64,000 nt of DNA from CBDFLD01 sp965249005 (GCA_965249005.1 CBDFLD010000020.1:248001-312000); one strand, 5' to 3'. Positions 44,378 through 53,530 are shown, counted from the first letter of the stretch. Notes: generated from the sequence alone by a model not told the origin. Numbers and translations: made by a program.

Positions 44378-45799
44378 ATGTGCAGGAACATTCTTCGGTT
44401 TTCGGTTTTTCTGATTGGTATCTCGAGCCTTTGGCTGCCGGGCCTGGCTGCAGAGGCGCAGCCCAATATCGTGCTGATCTATGCCGACGATCTGGGATAC
44501 GGCGACGTGGCGTGCTACGGCGCCCAAGATGCTCGAACTCCAAATCTGGATCGTTTGGCCACCGGAGGTGTTCGTTTTACCGATGGATATGTCAGCGCTC
44601 CGATCTGTGCTGCTTCCCGGGCCGGATTGATGACCGGCCGCTACCAGCAACGTTTCGGCTACTACAACAACGTGGAGAGCACGGAAGTCGGCTTACCCCA
44701 CACCGAGTTCAATCTGGCGCAGCTATTGAGAAAGGAAGGCTACGCCACCGGCCTGGTAGGAAAATGGCACCTGGGGTCGGTTCCGAGCCGCCATCCCACC
44801 GAGATGGGATTTACGGAGTTCTACGGTTTTCTGGGGGGATCGCACGACTACTACGATCTGGCGATCCCGCCGGTCGATGCGAACAAGAGTGAATTCCAGC
44901 GGCGGCTCCGCGGCTCCTATCGCGGGCGTCTGCCCAGCCACCAGCCTCTCTACCGCGGTACCGAGCCAATCTCCGAAGAAGGCTACCTCACCGATTTGCT
45001 CCAGAGAGAAGCGGTTTCCTTCATCGAGCGTCAGGTGGCAAAGGACAAAAACCGGCCATTCTTCCTTTACCTCGCCTTCAATGCGCCGCATTTTCCCCAG
45101 CAGGCTCCCGCGTCCGAGATCGAGAAGTTCAAGACCGGAAAGCCGCTGCGCGACGTCTATCTGGCAATGGTTGCGATCATGGACAGAGCGGTCGGTGCGG
45201 TTCTGGATCAGCTGGATACGGCCGGGGTGGCTGACAACACGCTCGTCTTTTTCATCTCGGACAACGGCGGCCTGGAGCGAACGCACAATCGGCCTCCGGA
45301 AAGAATCAGCGGCGCCAGCAACGGAGTCTTGCGTGGTGAAAAGGGAGAACTCTACGAAGGAGGTATTCGGGTCCCGTTCATCGTGCGCTGGCCCGGGAAA
45401 ATTCCGGCGGGCAAGGTGGTTGCGGAAAGCGTCATAAACCTGGACGTGCTTCCCACCTGCATGGCTGCTGCAGGCGGCGAGCTTCCAGGCGACCGGACCT
45501 ATGACGGACGAAATCTAATTCCCTTCCTGACGAGCCAGATGCCGATACCGCCGCATGCGTATCTTGTGTGGACCATGGACCCTGATAAAAAGTACGCCGT
45601 CCGTCAGGGGAAGTGGAAGCTGCTCTACGAAGACGACGAGATAAATCTGTACAATCTGGAAAGAGATATCGGCGAGAAAAGGAACCTGGCCGGATCCAAC
45701 ACCCGCAAGGCGCGTGATCTTTATGCTTTCTATCAACGGCTGCGGAGAGAGATGCGCGACTCGATAGCCGGTCCGAAGAGATATTGGGGGAAGCGCTGA
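44378..45799 (+). CDS. Type I sulfatase with CXAXR motif, exported
   Basis: A 473-residue protein with signal ILRFSVFLIGISSLWLPGLA. The fold is clear from PNIVLIYADDLGYGD, GLVGKWHLGSVPSRHPTEMG, FLYLAFNAPHFPQQ and DNGGLERTHNRPPERISGAS. The formylglycine site reads CAASR (Cys77), with Ala where most sulfatases have Pro. CXAXR is known to be tolerated in some sulfatases. Translationally coupled to the CehA gene. Confidence 0.92.
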   Translation: MCRNILRFSVFLIGISSLWLPGLAAEAQPNIVLIYADDLGYGDVACYGAQDARTPNLDRLATGGVRFTDGYVSAPICAASRAGLMTGRYQQRFGYYNNVESTEVGLPHTEFNLAQLLRKEGYATGLVGKWHLGSVPSRHPTEMGFTEFYGFLGGSHDYYDLAIPPVDANKSEFQRRLRGSYRGRLPSHQPLYRGTEPISEEGYLTDLLQREAVSFIERQVAKDKNRPFFLYLAFNAPHFPQQAPASEIEKFKTGKPLRDVYLAMVAIMDRAVGAVLDQLDTAGVADNTLVFFISDNGGLERTHNRPPERISGASNGVLRGEKGELYEGGIRVPFIVRWPGKIPAGKVVAESVINLDVLPTCMAAAGGELPGDRTYDGRNLIPFLTSQMPIPPHAYLVWTMDPDKKYAVRQGKWKLLYEDDEINLYNLERDIGEKRNLAGSNTRKARDLYAFYQRLRREMRDSIAGPKRYWGKR

Positions 45800-45953
45800 G
45801 CGCTTGGCGTCTGGCGTCTAGCGTTAACCGTCTACTGCTCTCCGCTCAGGGCGATCAGCCGGCGGCCTTCAACTTAGCCTACAAAGAGCGCTGGACGCTC
45901 AGCGGATGACGCTAGACGGAAAGCGCTAAGCGCTAGACGCATAGCGCCCAGCC
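45797..45953. repeat. Heptamer-period repeats filling a convergent gap
   Basis: Units AGCGCTG, AGCGCTT, GGCGTCT, AGCGTTA on the left and AGCGCTG, GACGCTC, AGCGGAT, GACGCTA, GACGGAA, AGCGCTA, AGCGCTA, GACGCAT on the right, around a less regular middle. Sits between convergent genes; no terminator run of T is seen. Confidence 0.75.
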
Positions 45954-48818
45954 TCAAGGCTCATAATGCACCCACATGGGGCTGGCCCAGGCCAAGGCTC
46001 CGTCTGTTTGCATGATCCGCACGTAGTACATGTGCTGCGACCCTGGTTGTGCGGCGTTGTCGGTCCAGCTCATCCGGACGCTCTGCTGCTGTGGCTTCGT
46101 GGTGTATACGTATTGAGGCATTTCCTGGCCCAGCTGGCGCACGATATCGATTTGCGCGATCGGCTTGGTGCCCTCGACCGTGATGTCGAGTTTGGGAAGC
46201 CGAGCCATCGTGAATTCATCGCCCATCATGTGGCTTCCGGAGCGAACATCCAGGATGATGTTGTCGTTGGCCCCGTAGCAATGCCGCTTCTTGAATGCTT
46301 CCAGGATGCCCTTTCGGGACCTTTCCTCCGCATAGACGACGGCATAGCTGAGGTGGGTGCTCACGTGATCCGAGCTCACCTGGAATCCCAGTTTGTAACC
46401 CTTCGCAAACGCATTCCAGACGAAACCGGCGGGTTTGTATTGACCGATCGAATCCTTGGCGTCGATGGCTGCCTTGGGGGCGTTCGGCTCCTCGTAGTTT
46501 TGACGGTGCCCCTGATAGATCTCGACCACCGGCTCGACTTTCGAATCGTTGTCGCGCCAGTCCGTTCCCATGTTGGTCGCCGAAGTGTGGGACGAGCAAA
46601 TCCCGTCGAAGAACCGGAGGTAGGCATAGAGGTTCTTGATGTCCGGTGCGCCCGCTTCCGGTGTCCCATAGAGGAGATCCTCTTGTTCGTGCGTTCCGAG
46701 TCGCGGCAGCGCCCGGATGCCGCGCCGGTCGAACATCACGTTCCGATGGCCACTCGGATAACTCATGCTCCGCTCGTAGGTGAAGGCAGGAACGAACGTC
46801 GATGGATGATGGTATATCTCAATCTGTTTCTGGGTGAGCCACCACGGATATTCCTTTCCGGCGCCATAGTCGTGGTCGCCCGGCCCGATCCAATCGAGTT
46901 GCGCCACGTCGAGGCCGTAGCGCCAGATTTCTTCCATCGGTCCATCCTGATCTCGATGGCTGGAAATCTCGGTGTGCCGATGAAACTCTCCTCGCAACAG
47001 CTGGTAGTTCCGGCCATCGACTCGGGCGCGATACGATCGAATCCGGCGGATGTCTTCGGACTCGTTGGGGTGAACCGTTTCGACCGTCAGGACTGCCGCA
47101 GGCGGGGTTATCAACATCGGCGGCCGCGCGTCCTCGGTGGCCTCGAGCTCCGCGACGTAGAGGTTGTTTTCCAACATGGTGTTTGTCCCGCGTGTCCGCC
47201 CGTCCCCGGAAAAGATTGCCAGCAGGGCGCCGCCTTTCGTTTGCGCCAGTGCCGGCCGGTTGTCGAGCAGGTTGTCCGAATGCGGGATCTGCATAGGGGT
47301 CGTCCAGCGCGCTCGATCGAAATAGCTTGCGCGGCTCACCCAGTGTTCACCGCCCCCGTTCTTCAGCGCATGCTCGCGAAACAACAGCCAGAGTCTCCCG
47401 TCTCCGTCGAAACTCAGGCGCGGAAAGCTGAGGCGCTGGCGCTCACTGGGGGGGTAAACGGTGACGATCGGTTGGGACTCCACGTTGAAAAGAGTCTGTT
47501 TCAGTTCGGTGCCGGAGAGACACCGAACCAGAATGTTGCGGTCGAGATAGAAGGGTACGCCTCTCTTTCCTTCCCAGACCGTACCGAAATCCTTTCCCCA
47601 GTTGGCCCCCGCGTCTTCGAACGCGACCCAGACGCGGTCTTGCGCGTCGACGGCCAGGCTGGGCCGGGCCTCGAACCTGGGTGAGTCCGCGATGGTGCGC
47701 ACATGTTGGACGCGCCCGTCAGACTCGAGCACCCAAACAAAGACGTCGTAGTTCCCGCTCGCGTAGCTATCGAAGGCGACGTAGACAGTCCCTTTGGAAT
47801 CAGTGCCAATCGCGGGATTCCAGGCGTTTCTGTCTCCGATGTCCGGAATCGTGATGCCGGTTTCTCCAAGTTTCCGGGCCCTGATGACGAATCGCCCCGC
47901 GTCCCATGCTTGCCACGCGATCCAGACACGGCCCGACGGAGAAGTCGTGGCGACGACGTTGATGTCCGAGCCCGGCTCCTGGGTAATCCGCTCGATGGAA
48001 TCCCAGCGAGCGGAGCCCGGATCATAGCGCCGAGTGTGAAGGTCCCAGTTTCCATCTGTGTTCTGCGACCAGAAGACGCGCACCGATCCAGATCCGTCGA
48101 CGGCCACCGCGGGGCGCCACAACTCGAGCTTGCTGTCGGTTGCCGCGATCGGCTCCTGCCACCTCTCTCCATCAAAGTGCATCAGCCGTAGTTGATCGCC
48201 GTGACCCTGGGTCACGAGCGAATCGAACTTTCCCTGATTCACGTCTTCCATCACGACGGGGGAGCCGTGCTCGTAGGCGAGATAGGCACACCAGATCGTC
48301 CCGTCCGGCGCCGGGGAGCAGGACGGAAAGTCTTCGTCAGCCCCGCTGCTCGTCAGAGCCTGGGTCGCGGGGACCTGTTGAATGAATACGGCTCCTGCCA
48401 GGTAAGCTCGCGTCGCTTCGAATCGGATCTCCGACAGCGCGAACTCGAAGTTCCCGTGGTTGGTCTTGACTTTCACGATCGTCTCATCGGGGGCGTCGAT
48501 GTGGGCAAGCAGCACCCCGGTTTGGTTGCGGCGGGAAGTCAGACTCCATTCCTTCCCTCGAATCTTCGTGTTGGGGTTCAAGCCGGTGAGTTGCGCCTTT
48601 CCCTTGTCCGAGACAATTTCCCCTTCCCATTCCATCCGCGGGCTTCCGACGGCGCCGAAACTGATCTGAAGCGTCTTTCCTTGCTTTGCGGCTCGTGATC
48701 CCGCATGCGTTTCCTGGGCCAAATTCGGTTGAGTCGCGGGGCTTGGGTCGGGGTGCGACACAGCCGTGAAGACAACCAATCCGGCAACGAGGAATCCTAA
48801 GAGAAATCTTGCGCGCAT
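45954..48818 (-). CDS. Large exported protein: beta-propeller N-terminal region plus PHP/CehA-type metallohydrolase
   Basis: A 954-residue protein with signal LLGFLVAGLVVFTAVS and GGAGG seven bases before the ATG. Residues about 150-560 look like a beta-propeller (RPAVAVDGSGSVRVFWSQN, NPAIGTDSKGTVYVAFDSY, RPSLAVDAQDRVWVAFEDAG). The C-terminal part holds the PHP/CehA metal motifs LLRGEFHRHTEISSHRDQDG near residue 607, WIGPGDHDYGAGKEYPWW and GFQVSSDHVSTHLSYA. The DUF3604-like arrangement is related to, but clearly divergent from, the other five CehA proteins in the window. Substrate unknown. Divergent from the gene at 49081 (262-bp gap). Confidence 0.75.
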   Translation of the reverse strand: MRARFLLGFLVAGLVVFTAVSHPDPSPATQPNLAQETHAGSRAAKQGKTLQISFGAVGSPRMEWEGEIVSDKGKAQLTGLNPNTKIRGKEWSLTSRRNQTGVLLAHIDAPDETIVKVKTNHGNFEFALSEIRFEATRAYLAGAVFIQQVPATQALTSSGADEDFPSCSPAPDGTIWCAYLAYEHGSPVVMEDVNQGKFDSLVTQGHGDQLRLMHFDGERWQEPIAATDSKLELWRPAVAVDGSGSVRVFWSQNTDGNWDLHTRRYDPGSARWDSIERITQEPGSDINVVATTSPSGRVWIAWQAWDAGRFVIRARKLGETGITIPDIGDRNAWNPAIGTDSKGTVYVAFDSYASGNYDVFVWVLESDGRVQHVRTIADSPRFEARPSLAVDAQDRVWVAFEDAGANWGKDFGTVWEGKRGVPFYLDRNILVRCLSGTELKQTLFNVESQPIVTVYPPSERQRLSFPRLSFDGDGRLWLLFREHALKNGGGEHWVSRASYFDRARWTTPMQIPHSDNLLDNRPALAQTKGGALLAIFSGDGRTRGTNTMLENNLYVAELEATEDARPPMLITPPAAVLTVETVHPNESEDIRRIRSYRARVDGRNYQLLRGEFHRHTEISSHRDQDGPMEEIWRYGLDVAQLDWIGPGDHDYGAGKEYPWWLTQKQIEIYHHPSTFVPAFTYERSMSYPSGHRNVMFDRRGIRALPRLGTHEQEDLLYGTPEAGAPDIKNLYAYLRFFDGICSSHTSATNMGTDWRDNDSKVEPVVEIYQGHRQNYEEPNAPKAAIDAKDSIGQYKPAGFVWNAFAKGYKLGFQVSSDHVSTHLSYAVVYAEERSRKGILEAFKKRHCYGANDNIILDVRSGSHMMGDEFTMARLPKLDITVEGTKPIAQIDIVRQLGQEMPQYVYTTKPQQQSVRMSWTDNAAQPGSQHMYYVRIMQTDGALAWASPMWVHYEP

Positions 48819-49080
48819 CAGAACACCTCCGTATACAGTCCTACAGCAGAGTAGTCGAATTCACCGATTCACGATTGGCAAGCGATTCTATGGCAAAAGT
48901 CTCGAAAGCCCAAGCAATCAGAATTTGTTTGGGGACTGGAACTTGAACTTTGTGATTTCTGAAAGTATGCGCTACATTTCTGAAGATCCCTATATTAGGG
49001 TTTGAGTGGCGTTGTAGGGGTGAGACCGGGTGCATCCGCGCGCGCTTGGATAGGATTTCTGATTTCTGAGGGAGCCGACA

Positions 49081-51180
49081 ATGAGCGACTCGACGGAACG
49101 TCTGGCAATTCCTTCGCTTTGGGTGGCAGTCGGGGTGGCATTGGTAATGTCCGGCAATGCTGTCTCGGCAGCGCTGGCAGCGGACCTGGATATACAGGCA
49201 GTCGTCCGCAAGGCGGGCAATGCGGAAAGCGAAAAGCAGCGCTACCGAATTCTCGAGGCGCTCTCACACCACCCCGACTTGGATTCCGCTCTCCGCAGCG
49301 ATCTGGCGAAGCTGCTGCCGGTGGTCGATGACTGGGCCAACGGAAAGGAAAAACCGATTGATCAGTCCGGCCGTCTGGCCGAGAATGGATACCTGTGCAT
49401 TTTCTTTCAAGGGAAGGCGAAACCTGGAAGCGACTATCCCCCCAGAATCGCCAAAGATTCCCCCCTTTACCCGCTTTGGTGCTTTTATCGGGGCCGAATG
49501 CTGGTCTGGATACCCATACAATCCGGATACATCTTGCGCGACGAGAAGCTGCGCCGGCCGTTTCACGACGAGGCCCGAGAGCTTCTCAGAATTGCGGGGG
49601 AGGCGTTTCCGGAGAATCGAATCCTGGGCATGTACAACGGCCGGTCGATTCCGTGGCCCACGCGCTTTGGCCCGGATTCGCAGGCGCCCCGGTGGGCGAA
49701 TCTCCAGCGTGAAGTCATCGCGAAACTGACGGAGCTGATTCATTGGTGGATCGATGAGCGTCAGCTCGCCGACGGGCAATTCGGCGGCGGTTGGGGGGAC
49801 GACGTCGAGATGTGGCGCTTCTGGTCTCCCCTGCTGGTCGTATTTGACGAGGACAAGATCGCCGCGGGGCAGAAGCGAATCTCTGAAGGTCTGTTCGCGC
49901 TGCCACGGATGAAGGAGGGGTACACGAGCATCATGAGCGACGTGGAACATACGGCGGAAGACTCGGCGGATACCATCACGCCGATGATGCATCTCGACCC
50001 TCTCGATCCGGTCTGGCAGCGGCGCGCCTTGCGGATCGTCGATCTGATGCGCGAAAAGTGGACCGGCCGCAACGAACGCGGCTTTCTCCAGTACCAGTCG
50101 ACATTCTTCAACGTCCATGAAGTGGATCTGGATCCGCAAAGAGCGTGCGACACCGTCTACCACGCCCGCACCATCCTGCCGGCGTTGCTGTATTGGCAGC
50201 GGACAGGGGACGAGAAGCTGACCGAGCTGTTCTCCGACTGGATGGACACGTGGGTCGATGCCGCGGCCCGGTCTGAGCGCGGCAAACCGGCCGGCATTCT
50301 GCCGTCGGCCATTCACTGGCCCGATGGGCGGGTCGGTGGTCTGGGGAAGCACTGGTGGATGCCGGAAAACTACGGCACTCATCTTTATACCTGGCCCAGC
50401 GCGACCGGAATGATGACCGCCACGCTACTGCTCACCTATCACATGACCGGCGAGGAGAAGTATCTGGAACCGATTCATTCGATGGCCAGGATCCGGGGGG
50501 CGTATCTGGCGAATCCTCCCGCCCATGAGCCGGAGCCTGGCTCGGAAGCTTGGTGCGCCGCCCAGATGCCGAAATTTCTACCCGATACCCTGGCCAAGTA
50601 CCGCTTCCTTACAGGCGACGATCAATACGACCACTTACTCGAAGCGGATGCCAATGGCTACGTCCGGTACCAGTTGACCGGGGATCGGGACGGTTTGCTG
50701 ACAGATCTGGAGAAGGACGCTTCCGGTTTTCGCATCAACAAGGAATCGTTTACCACCGAGATGCGATACACGGACCGAGTGTTGACCTTCACCGAGCGTT
50801 GGTTCAACTATCAAACCGGTGCGCCGCAGCCCTCTCCAAGGTTGGGAACGCTTTACTGTTCCCTCACGGGCGATCCGGGCAGTCCGCTCATCTTTCCCAT
50901 GAACGCCGTCCGCTGGCGCACGAGCCCTCGGGATTTTGCCGCGCTGGTGACCGAATCCTCTGCGAAGGGCCTATCGGCGGAACTGTACCACTTCGGCTCC
51001 GACCCGAGATCGCTCTCGGTGGAGTTCTTTTTGTTGAAGAAGGGGCAGTATCAGTGGTCACTCGCGCCGGTCAAGGAGACCGGGGAAGCTCGAGCGCTGA
51101 CTGTCGATGGACCGGGGGCGAAGATAGCCGTTACGCTCGAGCCCGGGCGTCTGTACCGACTGGTGGTGAGGACAATGTAG
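49081..51180 (+). CDS. Exported protein of unknown function, helix-rich, alpha/alpha-barrel-like
   Basis: A 699-residue protein; GGGAG precedes the ATG and a signal peptide (PSLWVAVGVALVMSGNAVSAALA) is visible. Long helix-rich body with segments typical of (alpha/alpha) barrel enzymes: WWIDERQLADGQFGGGWGDD, RFWSPLLVVFDED, WPSATGMMTATLLLTYHMTG. A C-terminal beta region follows. I do not recognise the family; a glycan lyase or hydrolase is possible from fold and neighbours only. The 262-bp region upstream, shared with the divergent gene, has no promoter I could support; it contains CCCTA TAT TAGGG at 48988-49000, a small hairpin. A group II intron lies just downstream. Confidence 0.7.
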   Translation: MSDSTERLAIPSLWVAVGVALVMSGNAVSAALAADLDIQAVVRKAGNAESEKQRYRILEALSHHPDLDSALRSDLAKLLPVVDDWANGKEKPIDQSGRLAENGYLCIFFQGKAKPGSDYPPRIAKDSPLYPLWCFYRGRMLVWIPIQSGYILRDEKLRRPFHDEARELLRIAGEAFPENRILGMYNGRSIPWPTRFGPDSQAPRWANLQREVIAKLTELIHWWIDERQLADGQFGGGWGDDVEMWRFWSPLLVVFDEDKIAAGQKRISEGLFALPRMKEGYTSIMSDVEHTAEDSADTITPMMHLDPLDPVWQRRALRIVDLMREKWTGRNERGFLQYQSTFFNVHEVDLDPQRACDTVYHARTILPALLYWQRTGDEKLTELFSDWMDTWVDAAARSERGKPAGILPSAIHWPDGRVGGLGKHWWMPENYGTHLYTWPSATGMMTATLLLTYHMTGEEKYLEPIHSMARIRGAYLANPPAHEPEPGSEAWCAAQMPKFLPDTLAKYRFLTGDDQYDHLLEADANGYVRYQLTGDRDGLLTDLEKDASGFRINKESFTTEMRYTDRVLTFTERWFNYQTGAPQPSPRLGTLYCSLTGDPGSPLIFPMNAVRWRTSPRDFAALVTESSAKGLSAELYHFGSDPRSLSVEFFLLKKGQYQWSLAPVKETGEARALTVDGPGAKIAVTLEPGRLYRLVVRTM

Positions 51181-51183
51181 GCA

Positions 51184-51204
51184 GTCGCTCACGGAGTGAG
51201 CGAC
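51184..51204. repeat. Palindromic hairpin, left of the intron
   Basis: GTCGCTCAC, loop GGA, GTGAGCGAC: a perfect 9-bp stem, three bases before the intron. It is the reverse-strand form of the hairpin at 53087. Could also serve as a terminator for the gene ending at 51180, but there is no T-run. Confidence 0.85.
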
Positions 51205-51642
51205 CTAGTGCGCCTGCGAGCGTGTTTGGCTAGCGAGGTGAAAGTCCTCGTCAGGCATACACACTCCGGCCTGTAACTGAAAGTAACTGCGTCCTTGTGA
51301 AAGGGGGTGGAGAGCAACTGGAGGTGAACGAGCAGTCCGTAGTAAAGCGAACCCGTTTCGGCCGGGCTGACTGGCGAGCCTGCTAGGTAATGGCGAAGCC
51401 CGAAAGGCCTGTCGCGCTGAGGGGTTGTGTGCAAAAGCGACGGCAGGGGCAGTCAGGTGGTTGGGGACGGAATGCTCTGAAGGCCAAACACGTAAAGCAG
51501 GGAGACCTGAGCGACAGCCAAGACGGAGTTCATACTCGAAGGAGAGCCGAAGAGCCGGTAGCTCAGGAGTCAGAGCGTCCATAGTAGCGAAGAAGCGAGC
51601 TAACACTCGTGGAGCAAAGGGACGCAGGGAGGTGGATGCGGG

Positions 51643-52989
51643 ATGACCGAACAGTCGGAACAACAACCGGGCGCAGTGTTTAGAGGTCGGAAACGCCCTC
51701 GGACTCAACCCGACGGAGAAGTCCGCAGCCGATGGAGGTGGACGGAAGCGACGGTTTGGACGGACCGCATGTTGACGGCACTCGAGGCTGGAGTGCAAGG
51801 AGGGAAATGGGCCCGACTGATCGACAAGGTGTTTGCGGAAGCTAACCTGCTCTCGGCATACATACAAGTGGCCGGGAACAGGGGAGCCGCTGGCGTGGAT
51901 CACGTGACGATAGATGAGTTCTCGCAACACCGAGACAAGAACCTGGGACGCATCGCACAAGCCTTGCAGAAACGCACCTACGTGCCACACGCGGTCCGAC
52001 GCGTGTGGATCCCAAAGCCGGGAGGTGAGGAAAAGCGACCACTCGGTATCCCGACGGTGCGCGACCGTGTAGTTCAAACCGCGCTTCGCAACGTGCTGGA
52101 ACCGATCTTCGAGCGGGAGTTTGCCGAGCATAGCTACGGCTTTCGACCCGGACTCAGCTGCAAGGACGCGCTTCGACGTGTTGTTGAGCTGAGGAAGAGT
52201 GGCTACGGCTACGTTGTGGACGCGGATTTGAAAGGCTATTTCGATTCGATTCCGCATGATAAGTTGATGGCACGCGTGCGAGAGAAAGTCAGCGACGGCC
52301 GGGTGCTCCGACTGATTGAGCAGTTTCTTAAGCAAGGGATCATGGATGGTCTGAAGCAGTGGACTCCAGAATCTGGTAGTCCGCAAGGCGCCGTGATCAG
52401 TCCCTTGCTTTCGAACGTTTACCTCAATCCGCTCGATCACCTGATGGCCAAGCGAGGCTTTCAAATGGTGCGCTACGCTGATGACTTTGTCATCTTGTGT
52501 CGTACGCGAGAAGAAGCAGAGGCGGCCTTGGCTCTGGTACAGGCGTGGACTTCGGAAGCTGGTCTGACGCTTCATCCGGAGAAGACGCGAATTGTGGATG
52601 CTGAGACGGAGGGATTTGACTTTCTGGGGTATCACTTTCGAGCCCAGTATCGCTGGCCACGGAAGAAGAGCCTGAAGAAACTCAGAACGACCATCCGGGC
52701 GAAAACAAAACGTGCCCATGGCCACAGTCTGGCATACATCATCGAGGATGTGAACGCGACGCTGCGAGGCTGGTTTGAGTACTTCAAGCAGAGTCACAGC
52801 AACACCTTTGAGCCCATAGATGGCTGGGTCCGGATGCGACTGCGATCGATACTGCGAAAGCGATGCGGTCGGAAGGGACGTGGCCGCGGGCGAGATCATC
52901 AACGCTGGCGGAATTCCTACTTTGCTGAGCACGGGCTGTATTCCTTGGCGACTGCCCATGGCTTGGTCCGTCAATCCTCGTCGAGGTAA
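51643..52989 (+). CDS. ltrA: Group II intron reverse transcriptase/maturase
   Basis: A 448-residue protein; GGAGG precedes the ATG. RT blocks: RGAAGVDHVTIDEF, KRPLGIPTVRDRVVQTAL, FAEHSYGFRPGLSCKDAL, VVDADLKGYFDSIPHDKL, GSPQGAVISPLLSNVYLN, and the catalytic YADD (residues 278-281). A maturase X (GIIM) region follows (GWFEYFKQSHSNTFEPIDGW). No C-terminal HNH endonuclease is present, so retrotransposition should use a nick or a hairpin/ssDNA target. The gene appears intact. Confidence 0.96.
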   Translation: MTEQSEQQPGAVFRGRKRPRTQPDGEVRSRWRWTEATVWTDRMLTALEAGVQGGKWARLIDKVFAEANLLSAYIQVAGNRGAAGVDHVTIDEFSQHRDKNLGRIAQALQKRTYVPHAVRRVWIPKPGGEEKRPLGIPTVRDRVVQTALRNVLEPIFEREFAEHSYGFRPGLSCKDALRRVVELRKSGYGYVVDADLKGYFDSIPHDKLMARVREKVSDGRVLRLIEQFLKQGIMDGLKQWTPESGSPQGAVISPLLSNVYLNPLDHLMAKRGFQMVRYADDFVILCRTREEAEAALALVQAWTSEAGLTLHPEKTRIVDAETEGFDFLGYHFRAQYRWPRKKSLKKLRTTIRAKTKRAHGHSLAYIIEDVNATLRGWFEYFKQSHSNTFEPIDGWVRMRLRSILRKRCGRKGRGRGRDHQRWRNSYFAEHGLYSLATAHGLVRQSSSR

Positions 52990-53003
52990 GACCACCAACT
53001 GGA

Positions 53004-53036
53004 GAGCCGTATGCGGGAGAACCGCACGTACGGTTC
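53004..53036 (+). ncRNA. Group II intron domain V
   Basis: A 33-base hairpin starting GAGCCGTATGCGG, loop GAGAA, ending CGTACGGTTC. It has the catalytic AGC triad and the bulge expected of domain V. Domain VI and the 3' splice site (53080) follow. Confidence 0.88.
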
Positions 53037-53082
53037 GGAGGGAGGGGGGATCGAACTCAATCGGGCCTCCCTACCCCTATCC

Positions 53083-53107
53083 GTAGGCCGCTCACTCCGT
53101 GAGCGGC
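53083..53107. repeat. Palindromic hairpin, right of the intron
   Basis: GTAGG, then GCCGCTCAC, loop TCC, GTGAGCGGC (53087-53107). Same family as the elements at 51184, 55214 and 63469. Confidence 0.85.
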
Positions 53108-53134
53108 AATCATCAAATACACAGGGAGTAAGTT

Positions 53135-53530
53135 ATGGAGCGCAAAGCACTCAACCCATGGAAGTGGCAAGAGCAGTACGGATTCGTCCAGGCAAACGAG
53201 ATTCGCGGAGCGGAGCGCACGGTGTTTTGCTCCGGACAGGTTTCGATTGATGAAGAAGGCAACACCGTCCACGCAGGCGATATCGGCGCGCAGATTGCCA
53301 AGTCGCTCGACAACGTCGAGGCTGTCCTGGCTACCGCCGGGCTGGACCTCTCACATGTGGTACGGCTCAACTACTACACGACCGACATCGAAGGCTTTCT
53401 CGGCGCGCTCGCACCGACCAATGAACGCTTGAAAAAGGCCGGGTGCCGACCGACCAGCACGCTGCTGGGCGTGGCGTCCCTGGCTTTTCCCGAGCTCCTA
53501 ATAGAAATCGAAGCCACAGCCGTAGCGTAA
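53135..53530 (+). CDS. RidA/YjgF-family protein
   Basis: A 131-residue protein with GGGAG six bases before the ATG. Blocks: RTVFCSGQVSIDEEGNTVHA, DIGAQIAKSLDNVEAVLATAG, VVRLNYYTTDIEGFL, TNERLKKAGCRPTSTLLGV, LLIEIEATAVA. The conserved RidA Arg is not in the usual RPARS position: the sequence reads GCRPTSTLLG, with Arg before Pro. Canonical RidA hydrolyses reactive 2-aminoacrylate; many relatives in other subfamilies have different roles. It lies just after the intron and its repeat. Confidence 0.92.
   Translation: MERKALNPWKWQEQYGFVQANEIRGAERTVFCSGQVSIDEEGNTVHAGDIGAQIAKSLDNVEAVLATAGLDLSHVVRLNYYTTDIEGFLGALAPTNERLKKAGCRPTSTLLGVASLAFPELLIEIEATAVA

Larger units (their letters stand above)
51208..53080 (+). 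mobile_element. Group II intron with maturase ORF
   Basis: The 5' end reads GTGCGCC, matching the group II consensus GTGYG. The 3' end follows domain V and VI and finishes at AT (consensus AY), at 53079-53080. The span of 1873 bases is set by these ends. The first 435 bases (51208-51642) are domains I-III of the ribozyme, without genes. The reverse transcriptase/maturase is in the domain IV position. Left and right flanks are palindromic repeats in opposite orientation. Exon-binding sites were not traced. Confidence 0.88.

Noticed and set aside
11611..45953. CRISPR array for the repeat clusters
   Set aside because: Units are only 7 bases, contiguous and degenerate; there are no spacers and no cas genes.
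45966..47684. A 572-codon plus-strand open frame opposite the large PHP/CehA gene
   Set aside because: Antisense shadow of the 954-residue protein; no motifs.
51184..51204. Rho-independent terminator after the gene ending at 51180
   Set aside because: Strong stem but no T-run, and the same hairpin recurs elsewhere as an intergenic repeat.
51205..52998. A 597-codon minus-strand open frame over the group II intron
   Set aside because: Antisense to the maturase, whose YADD and other RT motifs are intact.
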